Source: Salinilacustrithrix flava
Lineage (GTDB): Bacteria > Actinomycetota > Acidimicrobiia > Acidimicrobiales > Salinilacustritrichaceae
Length of the DNA stretch: 64,000 nt
Direction: 5' to 3'
NCBI GenBank assembly: GCA_024128875.1
Contig: JAMYFF010000006.1
Coordinates: 124,001-188,000, forward strand
Part shown: piece after piece, positions 51,043-59,939 of the stretch
How positions within the stretch are numbered: the first letter of the stretch is position 1
How the letters are laid out: each line of letters starts with the position of its first letter
The notes under the pieces: generated by a model
Told to the model about the DNA's origin: nothing
The model's input: only the letters and a program-made list of their open reading frames with translations
The model's database searches: none
Position numbers and translations under genes: made by a program

Positions 51043-51677
51043 CCCCCACCCCCACCCCCACCCCCACCCGCCGCCTGACCGCCGTCGCCGCCCTCGTGCT
51101 CGCCGGCTCCCTCCTCGCCGCGTGCGGTGACGACGACGAGGTCGCCGCCGTGTCCGGCGAGGCCGCCCCGGTGACCGAGGCCGCCAACACCACGGACACC
51201 ACCCAGGCCGAGGAGCCGGCCGGCGAGCTGGAGGTCGCCGACGCCTGGGCCCGCACCTCCCCGGCGGTGGCGACGGCCGGGGCCGCGTACCTCGACATCA
51301 CCAACGGGACCGAGGCCGACGACGTGCTGCTCTCGGCCAGCGTCGACGCAGCCGTCGCCGCGAGGGTCGAGCTCCACGAGACGACGGCCGTCGAGGACGA
51401 CGGTGACGCCGGGATGGGCGAGGGCATGGGCGGCGAGGAGGGCGAGGGGACGACCGACACCTCGATGGCCGGCGCGCCGATGATGCAGATGCAGCCGGTG
51501 GAGGACATCCCGGTGCCGGCCGGCGAGACCGTGTCGCTCGAGCCCGGCGGGCTGCACATCATGATGCTGGACCTGGTCGAGCCTCTGGAGGTGGGCACCA
51601 CGATCGAGCTCACGCTCACGTTCGAGCAGGCCGGTGACGTCGTGGTGACCGCCGAGGTCCGGGACATGGCCCCGTGA
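51039..51677 (+). CDS. PCuAC-type periplasmic copper chaperone with Met-rich insertion
   Basis: 212 residues. A threonine/proline-rich start (TPTPTPTPT) is followed by a signal peptide with lipobox LLAAC. The PCuAC domain (about 60-210) has HETT and GGLHIMMLDL, whose H and M residues bind copper(I). An extra loop at about 125-155 is rich in glycine, glutamate and methionine (MGEGMGGEEGEG, then MMQMQP) and adds potential ligands. It delivers copper to cytochrome oxidase with SCO. ATG overlaps the upstream stop, and its TGA overlaps the next start. Confidence 0.88.
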   Translation: MTPTPTPTPTRRLTAVAALVLAGSLLAACGDDDEVAAVSGEAAPVTEAANTTDTTQAEEPAGELEVADAWARTSPAVATAGAAYLDITNGTEADDVLLSASVDAAVAARVELHETTAVEDDGDAGMGEGMGGEEGEGTTDTSMAGAPMMQMQPVEDIPVPAGETVSLEPGGLHIMMLDLVEPLEVGTTIELTLTFEQAGDVVVTAEVRDMAP

Positions 51678-52036
51678 TGGCGCGCCGGCCGGGACTGCGC
51701 CTGCTCGCCTGGGCGCTGGTCGTCCTCGCATCCGCCGGCGCGGTCGCCGGCTGCGGCGAGGACCGCCAGGCCCAGACCGTGGAGGTCGTCGTCCCAGCTG
51801 GCACGCAGGACCGCCTCGACGCCGGCGAGACCGTCGACGTCATGCCGGCTCGGATCGAGCTGCGGGTGGGCGACACGTTGCTCCTGCGCAACGAGGACGA
51901 CGTCGACCAGACGGTCGGGCCGTACTTCGTGGCCGCAGGCCGGAACCTGTCGCTGACGTACAGCGTCCCGGGTCGCTACGAGGGGTACTGCCCCCTCTCG
52001 GGGAGCGACGGCTACGAGATCGTCGTCTTGGACTGA
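51677..52036 (+). CDS. Cupredoxin-like lipoprotein
   Basis: 119 residues. Signal peptide with lipobox AVAGCG, then a small beta-barrel domain resembling cupredoxins (RVGDTLLLRNEDDVDQTVGP and PGRYEGYCPLSGSDGY). The cysteine ligand is kept (YCPL), but the N-terminal histidine position is glutamine (DQTV rather than DHTV) and the methionine after the cysteine loop is not evident. Copper binding may be altered. It ends the SCO/PCuAC operon, and its last 25 nt overlap the convergent MFS gene. Start could also be the adjoining GTG 51674. Confidence 0.75.
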   Translation: MARRPGLRLLAWALVVLASAGAVAGCGEDRQAQTVEVVVPAGTQDRLDAGETVDVMPARIELRVGDTLLLRNEDDVDQTVGPYFVAAGRNLSLTYSVPGRYEGYCPLSGSDGYEIVVLD

Positions 52037-53343
52037 TCGCGGGGCACCCGGCGGCGCGCCCACTGGTACAGCAGCATCGAGATCACGGCGCTGATGCCCA
52101 TGCCGACGAACACCGGCCGCAGGCCGACCGTGTCGGCCACGGCGCCGAGGGGCAGGGCGGCGAGGCCGAACCCGGAGAAGCTGAGCATGAGCAGCGACTG
52201 GACCCGGCCGTGGTACTCGGGCTCGCTCTCGGTGAGGATCAGCGTGTTGTTCATCGCCTGGAACGCCGAGGCGCCGCCGCCGATGACGAAGAGGGCGAGC
52301 AGGGCGAGCGGGAACGACGGCGCGAGCCCGAGGGCGACGATGCCGACGCCGAACACGACGCCGGCGATGACCTGGATGCGCCAGCTGTCGGCGCCGGAGA
52401 TGCGAGCGATGCGCAGCGAGACGATCACGGCTGCTGCGCCGCTGGCCGCGTTCATGATCCCGTAGCCGGCCGAGCCGACGTCGAACACCTCGGTGGCGAC
52501 CAGCGGCAGGAAGGCGATGTAGGGGAAGGCGAACATGACGACCGCGTAGGAGGCGATGATGAGCAGGAGCACCGGCCGGTTGCCCCGCACGTAGCGCAGC
52601 CCGGCGCGCAGCTCCGAGATGGGGCTCGGCCGGTCGCTCCGGTCGACCTTGGCCTGCTTCGGCAGCGGGACGATGATGATGAAGGCGATGACCATCAGCG
52701 CCGCCGTGATCAGGTAGGTGCCGGCGGTGCCGAGCCAGGCGACGCCGATGAGCGCGCCGCCCGCGGCCGGGCCGATGATCCGGGTGCTGTTCATGCTGAT
52801 CTGGCTGAGGATCACGGCGTTCGGCAGCGCCCGGCGGTCGACCAGCTCGCTGGTGAAGCTGATCCGGGCCGGGCCGAAGATGGCGAACCCCGACGCCTGG
52901 ACGGCGGAGGCGCCGACGAGCATCCAGTACTCGAGGACGCCGAACGCGTCGGCCAGGCCGACCCACAGCGCGCTGATGACGAGCAGGGCGGTGGAGACGA
53001 GCAGGACGGTGCGCTTGGGGAAGCGGTCGGCCGCGACCCCGCCGAACGGGGTGAGCAGCAGCATCGGGATGGCGAAGCCGAAGAACACCCCGCCCAGGCC
53101 CCGGTTGGACCCGGTGAGCTCGGCGGCGAGCCAGCCGCGCACGATCTGCTGGGCCTGCACGCCGAGGAAGATGAAGAGCCCGGAGATGAACAGCAGGCGG
53201 TACTCGGGGTAGCGCAGGGAGTGGAACGTGGAGATCCGCTCGACCGCCTCGGTGCCCGGGGCGACCGGGGACTGCGGGACGATGACGCGCTCAGGGACCT
53301 CGTTCGCCGGTTCGGGGGCGGTGTCCGGGGGGTCTCGACGCAT
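52012..53343 (-). CDS. MFS transporter (enterobactin/macrolide exporter-like family)
   Basis: 443 residues with 12 predicted helices. The segments FFGFAIPMLLLTPFGGVAAD and FPKRTVLLVS are the loop 2-3 region of the major facilitator superfamily, and GALIGVAWLG lies in helix 5. The branch resembles multidrug and enterobactin exporters (MFS_3 group). Substrate is unknown. A minus-strand TAGGGT ends 9 nt before the ATG. The 3' end overlaps the convergent cupredoxin-like gene by 25 nt. Confidence 0.87.
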   Translation of the reverse strand: MRRDPPDTAPEPANEVPERVIVPQSPVAPGTEAVERISTFHSLRYPEYRLLFISGLFIFLGVQAQQIVRGWLAAELTGSNRGLGGVFFGFAIPMLLLTPFGGVAADRFPKRTVLLVSTALLVISALWVGLADAFGVLEYWMLVGASAVQASGFAIFGPARISFTSELVDRRALPNAVILSQISMNSTRIIGPAAGGALIGVAWLGTAGTYLITAALMVIAFIIIVPLPKQAKVDRSDRPSPISELRAGLRYVRGNRPVLLLIIASYAVVMFAFPYIAFLPLVATEVFDVGSAGYGIMNAASGAAAVIVSLRIARISGADSWRIQVIAGVVFGVGIVALGLAPSFPLALLALFVIGGGASAFQAMNNTLILTESEPEYHGRVQSLLMLSFSGFGLAALPLGAVADTVGLRPVFVGMGISAVISMLLYQWARRRVPRDQSKTTIS

Positions 53344-53370
53344 CGCCGGACCACCCTATTGACCGCGCGG

Positions 53371-54201
53371 TCAAGAAGCGTCGGCCCGGGTCAGATCGTC
53401 TCCGAGGACGATCGTCCCGTCGAAGTGCTCGGCGGCGATGGCCCGCCACGCGTCCTCCTGGCCCGGCTGCATCGGCGGCACGTAGTGGGTGAGGACGAGC
53501 GTGCCGACCCCCGCCCGCGCCGCGGTCTGGGCCGCCTGGACCACGGTCGAGTGGTAGTCGAGGATGTCCTGGAGCCGTGCGTTGGGCACGAGGGCGACGA
53601 GGTCCTCCCGGATCACCGTCTGGACGTACAGGTCGGCGCCGGCGCACAGCTCGTCGAGGCCCGCGCAGGGGACGGTGTCGCCGGCGATGGCCGCGACGGC
53701 GCCGTCGTGGTCGATCCGGTAGCCGAGGGTCGGCTCCACGGGGCGGTGGTCGGTGGCGTGGGTCGTCACCGTGCATGCGCCGATCGTGAAGGTCTCGCCC
53801 GGCTCGTGCTCCACCACCTCGAGCTGCGGGCCGGCGGTGAGGTCGTCGTGGTGGTCGATCCGGTAGCCGACGTCGGGCTGCAGCATCTGCTCGATGCCGG
53901 TGACCACCGCCGCGGTGCCCGGAGGTCCGTGGATCGGCAGAGGGGTCGGTGCTTGGCTGGTCACCCAGTGCGACGTGATCACGTCGTTCAGGGCGCAGAT
54001 GTGGTCACTGTGCAGGTGCGTCAGGAGCACGCCGGTGACCATGCTCGGGAAGAGCCCGGCGCCGGCGAGGCGCATGACGCATCCCCGCCCGGCGTCGACC
54101 AGCAGGTTCGTGCCGCCGGCCTGCACGAGGGTCGACGGGCCGGCCCGGTTCGGGTCGGGGAGGGGGCTGCCCGTCCCGAGCAGCGTCACGGAGAGGGGCA
54201 T
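53371..54201 (-). CDS. MBL-fold hydrolase, ribonuclease Z/arylsulfatase-like
   Basis: 276 residues. The zinc signature THLHSDH and later HATDHRP and HYVPP segments place it in the RNase Z-like branch of MBL proteins. The N-terminal LGTGSPLPDPNRAGP is typical of that branch. ATG 54201 was chosen since upstream residues are not conserved-looking. The true substrate could be RNA, a phosphodiester or a lactone. It starts 58 bp from the divergent DUF1992 gene. Confidence 0.85.
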   Translation of the reverse strand: MPLSVTLLGTGSPLPDPNRAGPSTLVQAGGTNLLVDAGRGCVMRLAGAGLFPSMVTGVLLTHLHSDHICALNDVITSHWVTSQAPTPLPIHGPPGTAAVVTGIEQMLQPDVGYRIDHHDDLTAGPQLEVVEHEPGETFTIGACTVTTHATDHRPVEPTLGYRIDHDGAVAAIAGDTVPCAGLDELCAGADLYVQTVIREDLVALVPNARLQDILDYHSTVVQAAQTAARAGVGTLVLTHYVPPMQPGQEDAWRAIAAEHFDGTIVLGDDLTRADAS

Positions 54202-54259
54202 CCGGACAGCCGAACATCTGCGAGCCCAACTGTCAAATGATTCTCCTATCGTCGCCGGG

Positions 54260-54691
54260 GTGGAAGACGGAGCGACGTCGGCACGCAAGCCGCCCGGGGT
54301 CTCCTGGGAGCGCTGGATCGAGCGTCAGATCGCCGAGGCGATCGAGCGCGGCGACTTCGACGGCCTCCCCGGCGCCGGTCGGCCGATCCGCGACCTCGAC
54401 GCTCGCCGCGACGAGATGGCCTGGATCCGGGACAAGCTCCGCCGCGAGCGCGCTGCGCCGCCCCCGCCGCCGGCGATCCAGATCCGCATCGACGTGGACG
54501 CTGCGCTCGGCTCGCTCGGCGCGCTGGCGACCGAGGCCGAGGTGCGCTCGCTGGTCGAGCACCTCAACGACCGGATCCGGACGGTGAACCGCACCACGGT
54601 CTCGGGACCGCCGACGACGCTCGGCCCCCTCCCGGTCGACGAGGTGCTCGAGCGCTGGCGCCGACTGCGGGGCGCGGCCGAGGGCCCCTGA
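54260..54691 (+). CDS. DUF1992 / DnaJ-homologue-like protein
   Basis: 143 residues. The segment ERQIAEAIERGDFDGLPGAG followed by RDEMAWIRDKLRRE is characteristic of the DUF1992 family (annotated as DnaJ family domain-containing, though without a J-domain). Function unknown. GTG 54260 lies 7 nt after TATCGT (54247-54252), so it should be leaderless. The C-terminal helix ends in a basic stretch. It is convergent with the SurE-like lipoprotein gene. Confidence 0.82.
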   Translation: MEDGATSARKPPGVSWERWIERQIAEAIERGDFDGLPGAGRPIRDLDARRDEMAWIRDKLRRERAAPPPPPAIQIRIDVDAALGSLGALATEAEVRSLVEHLNDRIRTVNRTTVSGPPTTLGPLPVDEVLERWRRLRGAAEGP

Positions 54692-54700
54692 CCCGTTGCG

Positions 54701-55474
54701 TCAGGGCAGTCGGCTCAGGGAGGCGTAGCCCGCGCCCACCGCAGAGGCCTCGTCATCGGGGACGGAGCGGTCGGCGCTGGTGCAGTCCGAGGGGCCGAGC
54801 GGCGCCGCAGTGGGGGTCGGCCGCACGACGAGGCGCCCGCGCAGCGAGCCCGACCGACAGCTCGGCACGACGAGCCGGTGGACGGCTGCCGGCTCATCGA
54901 GGAGGGCATCGAGCTCCAGGTCGAGCACCTCGAGCAGCTGCATCGCCGCCGCGGCGTGGTCGACCTGGTCGCCGCCCTCCACCACCACCACGAGGGCCGG
55001 GACGCCGGCGTCGGCCGCCGCAGCGGCAATCGCCTCCGCCGCTCCGGGGGTGTCCGTGCGGTCGATGCCGACGACGACGAGCTCGGGCACGTGGCCGGTC
55101 GCGGCGATCGACGAGGCCACCAGATCGGTGCCGTTCACGCCCGTGACCGGGAAGCCGCTCATCGTGATGCCGCCATCCGACGACGTCCCTGCTGCCGCGA
55201 TGGCCACCCGGATGTCGGGACGTTGGGCGAGGGCGGCGGCGGCCGCATCGAGGCCCGGGTCGGCCGCGCCACCGGAGTGGGTGAGCAGCACGGTGAGCGA
55301 GGTGGCGGCGTGCGGAGCCGGCGGCAGGGTGTCCCGTGCGCTCGCCAGCTCGACGAGCTCCATCGTCTCGGCCGCAGCCACGTCGGGTGCCGCGCTGTCG
55401 GACCCGCTGCCCACGCCGCAGGCGCTGAGCACCAGCACCAGTGCGACGGCACATCCCCCGAGCCGGAACCGCAT
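54701..55474 (-). CDS. SurE-like-fold lipoprotein with altered metal site
   Basis: 257 residues. Signal peptide with lipobox VLSACG. The body follows the SurE nucleotidase layout (VLLTHSGGAADPGLDAAAAA, GTDLVASSIAA, PELVVVGIDR and a GVPALVVVVEGGD strand). The invariant DD metal ligands of SurE (TNDDG) are replaced by THSGG, and the later N/D ligands are not seen. A catalytically inactive or differently specialised surface protein is likely. It lies divergent from the MazG-like gene. Identification is by pattern and could be wrong. Confidence 0.5.
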   Translation of the reverse strand: MRFRLGGCAVALVLVLSACGVGSGSDSAAPDVAAAETMELVELASARDTLPPAPHAATSLTVLLTHSGGAADPGLDAAAAALAQRPDIRVAIAAAGTSSDGGITMSGFPVTGVNGTDLVASSIAATGHVPELVVVGIDRTDTPGAAEAIAAAAADAGVPALVVVVEGGDQVDHAAAAMQLLEVLDLELDALLDEPAAVHRLVVPSCRSGSLRGRLVVRPTPTAAPLGPSDCTSADRSVPDDEASAVGAGYASLSRLP

Positions 55475-55539
55475 CTGGGGCCAGTGTGGACCTGGCGTCC
55501 CGGCGATGGGTGGATGGTCCGCCGGTACGCTCCGAGGTC

Positions 55540-55818
55540 GTGGACATCGCAGCGTTCCAGGCCACCATCGCCGCCACCTACGGCGAGCGAGACGCCGATC
55601 GGGGCACCGCGCCGACGGTGGCGTGGCTGTGCGAGGAGGTGGGGGAGCTGGCCCAAGCCGCCCGCAAGGGCACGCCCGAGCAGCAGCTCCACGAGCTGGG
55701 CGACGTCATCGCCTGGGTCGCGTCGCTGGCCCACCAGCTCGGGCTCAGCCTGGACGAGGCCGCCCAGCGCTACGCGGCCGGCTGCCCGGTGTGCGCCTCG
55801 ATGCCCTGCGACTGCTGA
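55540..55818 (+). CDS. MazG-like nucleotide pyrophosphohydrolase domain protein
   Basis: 92 residues, a single MazG-type domain. The metal-binding pattern CEEVGELAQAAR and ELGDVIAWVASLA supplies the acidic EExxE and ExxD residues. Members cleave non-canonical dNTPs. The tail has three close cysteines (CPVCASMPCDC), which might bind zinc. GTG lies 8 nt after TACGCT (55526-55531), so it should be leaderless. The next gene, asd, is convergent. Confidence 0.85.
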   Translation: MDIAAFQATIAATYGERDADRGTAPTVAWLCEEVGELAQAARKGTPEQQLHELGDVIAWVASLAHQLGLSLDEAAQRYAAGCPVCASMPCDC

Positions 55819-55838
55819 CGCGGAACCGAGGAACGCGG

Positions 55839-56909
<1,071 letters not shown>

Positions 56910-56928
56910 TCAGGACCTCAGCGGGTCC

Positions 56929-58143
56929 TCAGTCGGCGTCGAGGCCGAACGCCGTGTGCAGGACCTGGACGGCGTCTTCGACCTGGGACTGCTGGATCAC
57001 GCAGGAGATGCGGATGGCCGAGGTCGAGATCATCTCGATGTTGATGTCGTTGTCGGCCAGGACCTGGAACATCTTCGCGGCGACGCCCGGGTTCGACTTC
57101 ATGCCGGCACCGACGACCGACACCCGGCCGATGTCGTGGTCGAAGCCGACGCCGGCGTTGCCGACGTGGCCCGACAGCGAGTTGATGAGCTCGGTGGCCC
57201 GCTCCGCGTCGGAGTGGGGACAGGTGAAGGAGATGTCGGTGCGGCCGTGGTCGGACACGTTCTGCACGATCATGTCCACGTTCACGCCGGCGCCGGCGAG
57301 GGACGTGAACATCTGCGCGGCGACGCCCGGCTGGTCTGACACCCCGGAGACGGTGACCTTGGCCTCCGAGGTGTCGTGGGTGACGGCGTTGACGACGGCC
57401 TGTTCCATGTCGGTGGTCTCCTCGGTGACGATGGTGCCCGGCTCCCACGTGAAGGCGGACCGGACGTGGAGCTTGACGTGGTGGCGGCGGGCGAACTCGA
57501 CGGAGCGCATCGCCGGCTTGGGGCAGCCCGTCGCCGTCATCTCGAGGAGCTCGTCGAAGCTGATCTCGGCCATGCGGCGGGCCTTGGACACGATGCGGGG
57601 ATCGGCGGAGTAGACGCCGGCGACGTCGGTGTAGAGCTCGCAGAACTCGGCGCCGAGGGCGTGGGCGATGGCGACGGCGGTGGTGTCGGAGCCACCCCGG
57701 CCGAGGAAGGTCACGTCGCGCTCGAGCGACACGCCCTGGCTGCCGCCGATGACCGGGATGTAGCCCTCGGCCAGCGCGTCGGCGATGCGCTCGGGCCGCA
57801 GCTCGAGGATCTTGGCGTCCTTGTGGGTCGTGTCGGTGATGAATCCGGCCTGGGAGCCGGTGAAGGACTGCGACGGCACGCCCAGGTCGCTGATGGCCAT
57901 CGCCACCAGCGCCATGGCCTTGCGCTCACCGGCGGTGATGAGCATGTCCATCTCCCGGCCGGGCTGGGTCGTGGAGACGTCGTCGGCGAGGCGGAGCAGC
58001 GAGTCGGTCTCCTTGCCCATGGCCGAGACCACCAGCACCACATCGGTGCCGCGGCGCTTCGTGCGCACGGCGTGCTCGGCCACCTCCCGGATGCGCTCCG
58101 GGTCGGCCACCGACGTGCCGCCGAACTTCTGGACCGTGATCAC
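56929..58143 (-). CDS. lysC: Aspartate kinase
   Basis: 404 residues. It phosphorylates aspartate, the first step of the lysine/threonine/methionine family. Catalytic N-terminal domain with VQKFGGTSV, GRGGSDTTAVA and the VAGVYSADPR region. Two ACT domains (about 260-404) bind allosteric effectors, for example VSGVSDQPGVAAQMF and VVGAGMKSNPGVAAKMF. GTG 58143 is 8 nt from a minus-strand TAGGTT (58152-58157). As in corynebacteria, an internal start might yield a beta subunit, but no clear signal is visible. Confidence 0.95.
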   Translation of the reverse strand: MITVQKFGGTSVADPERIREVAEHAVRTKRRGTDVVLVVSAMGKETDSLLRLADDVSTTQPGREMDMLITAGERKAMALVAMAISDLGVPSQSFTGSQAGFITDTTHKDAKILELRPERIADALAEGYIPVIGGSQGVSLERDVTFLGRGGSDTTAVAIAHALGAEFCELYTDVAGVYSADPRIVSKARRMAEISFDELLEMTATGCPKPAMRSVEFARRHHVKLHVRSAFTWEPGTIVTEETTDMEQAVVNAVTHDTSEAKVTVSGVSDQPGVAAQMFTSLAGAGVNVDMIVQNVSDHGRTDISFTCPHSDAERATELINSLSGHVGNAGVGFDHDIGRVSVVGAGMKSNPGVAAKMFQVLADNDINIEMISTSAIRISCVIQQSQVEDAVQVLHTAFGLDAD

Positions 58144-58300
58144 GGCGGTCGAACCTACCGAGGCCACGGTGCACGCGGCCAAAGTCCCCGATGGTGCCGT
58201 CAGGCCGGAGCGGAGCGCCGGCGAGCGGGCTGCGCGGGGATGGACGCCGACTCCGTGTACGTGGGGCTCCCCGCAGCGACGAAGGAGCGAGGAAGCCCAG

Positions 58301-58786
58301 TCAGAGCGTCTCGACGAGGGCGTCCCAGTCGCGCAGCTGCTGGAGGGTCTGGGTCTCGGTCGAGTGCAGCAGCGAGCAGATGGCGCGCAGGTCGTCGCGG
58401 CGGATGGAGAGCACCCGGCCGTTGAAGTCGCCCCGCTCGAGGATGATGGACCGGGCGTAGCGGTGCACGGCCTCGGCCTCGGGGATGCCGGACAGGGCGA
58501 CCAGGTCGAGGATGACCTTCGAGGGCCGGTCGCTGTCGTCGTCGTCGTCGCTCTCGCCGAGGAGCACCGACATCGGTACGTCGTAGAACTCGGCCAGCTC
58601 GCGCAGGCGGGGCAGGCTCAGGTTGCGGAAGCCGCGCTCGTAGGCGCCGATGGCCGAGGCGCTCCACTGCCCGCCGCTCTCCCGCTCGACGTCGTCGAGG
58701 GACAGCTTGCGCAGCCGTCGTACGGCGCGCAGGCGCTGGCCGACCTCGACAGAGAACGAGGAGAGGCTGTCGTCGTCGCCTGCCAT
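58301..58786 (-). CDS. BldD-like c-di-GMP-responsive regulator
   Basis: 161 residues. An N-terminal XRE-type helix-turn-helix (about 12-75) carries LSLDDVERESGGQWSASAIG. The C-terminal domain contains the c-di-GMP signature of BldD, RGD (118-120), eight residues, then RRDD (129-132), that is RxD-x8-RxxD. Streptomyces BldD represses developmental genes when bound to tetrameric c-di-GMP. GGAGG lies about 6 nt before the ATG, so this gene has a Shine-Dalgarno leader. An acidic run DDDDDSDRPSK links the domains. Confidence 0.88.
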   Translation of the reverse strand: MAGDDDSLSSFSVEVGQRLRAVRRLRKLSLDDVERESGGQWSASAIGAYERGFRNLSLPRLRELAEFYDVPMSVLLGESDDDDDSDRPSKVILDLVALSGIPEAEAVHRYARSIILERGDFNGRVLSIRRDDLRAICSLLHSTETQTLQQLRDWDALVETL

Positions 58787-58985
58787 CACAGCCTCCCGCA
58801 CTCCATCCGACCGTGCGCACACGGATCCGCCCTCAGGTTGCACGGAGCGTAGCGAAGGGCGTGGCGCAGGTCACGCGCGGGGCGCAGGTGGCCTGGCTGC
58901 GTGCGGACGGCCACGGCTCGGGACGGCATCGCTGCGCTCCGTGTGACTCGCGCTCCGGCGGGCGGGGCGGGTACGGTCCGCGCCC

Positions 58986-59939
58986 GTGGGTACCTCCAAG
59001 CGCGAGCGCCAGAAGCAGGCGCGACACGAGAAGATCGAAGAGCTGCGCCGCCAGGAGCAGCGCCAGGCCACCCGCCGTCGCGGGATCCTGATCGGCCTCG
59101 GCATCGCCGCCTTCCTGGCCTTCGCCATCGGCTACTCGGTGCTGACGTCCGACGACGGCGGTGACGACGAGGTCGCCACCGTGGACGACCCCGAGACCGA
59201 CGGCACCGAGGAGGAGACCGCCACCGACGGCGAGACTGCCACCGAGGACGACGGCACCACCGACACCACCGAGGCGACGTCCGAGACGACCGAGACCACG
59301 GTCGCCGGGGTGCAGCCCGGCGACACGGAGTGCCCGCCGGCCGACGGGTCCGCCGAGCGCCAGATCGACTTCGACGGCCCGTTCCAGGACTGCCTGGAGG
59401 ACGGCGTCGACTACCAGGCCCGCTTCACCACGACCGAGGGCGAGGTGCTCGTCGACCTGCTCGAGGAGCAGATGCCGAACACGGTGAACAACTTCGTCGC
59501 CCTCGCCCGCTACGGCTACTACGACGACACGCTGCTGTTCCGCACCGACCCCTCGATCGACATCATCCAGGGCGGCTCGCCCCACACGCAGGACAACACC
59601 GACCAGGGGCCGGGCTACAACATCCCCGACGAGGGCGGCGAGTTCGCGTCGGACCCGGCCACCGGCCAGTACACCGGGCCCTTCACCTACGAGGAGGGCC
59701 AGCTGATCATGGCCCGCTCGATGGGGCCGGACTCGTCCTCGGCGCAGTTCTTCTTCAGCACCGGCCCGAACGTGGAGCTGCTCGACAGCCAGGGCACCTA
59801 CCTGCTGTTCGGTGACGTGGTCGAGGGCCTCGACGTGCTCCAGGAGATCATCGGCCTGCACGAGGCCGACGACAGCGGGCTCGGCGGCGCGCCGAGCCGG
59901 GACGTCACGATCGAGTCCGTGGAGATCCTGGAGCTCTGA
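58986..59939 (+). CDS. Membrane-anchored cyclophilin-type peptidyl-prolyl isomerase
   Basis: 317 residues. A basic cytoplasmic tail and one membrane helix (about 33-52) are followed by a Thr/Glu/Asp-rich linker (about 55-107) and a cyclophilin domain (about 125-315). It speeds proline isomerisation in secreted proteins. Landmarks include NTVNNFVALARYGYYDD, FRTDPSIDIIQGG and SSSAQFFFSTGPN. GTG lies 8 nt after TACGGT (58972-58977). Its stop lies 35 nt inside the convergent kinase gene. The linker repeats TTDTTEATSE motifs. Confidence 0.9.
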   Translation: MGTSKRERQKQARHEKIEELRRQEQRQATRRRGILIGLGIAAFLAFAIGYSVLTSDDGGDDEVATVDDPETDGTEEETATDGETATEDDGTTDTTEATSETTETTVAGVQPGDTECPPADGSAERQIDFDGPFQDCLEDGVDYQARFTTTEGEVLVDLLEEQMPNTVNNFVALARYGYYDDTLLFRTDPSIDIIQGGSPHTQDNTDQGPGYNIPDEGGEFASDPATGQYTGPFTYEEGQLIMARSMGPDSSSAQFFFSTGPNVELLDSQGTYLLFGDVVEGLDVLQEIIGLHEADDSGLGGAPSRDVTIESVEILEL

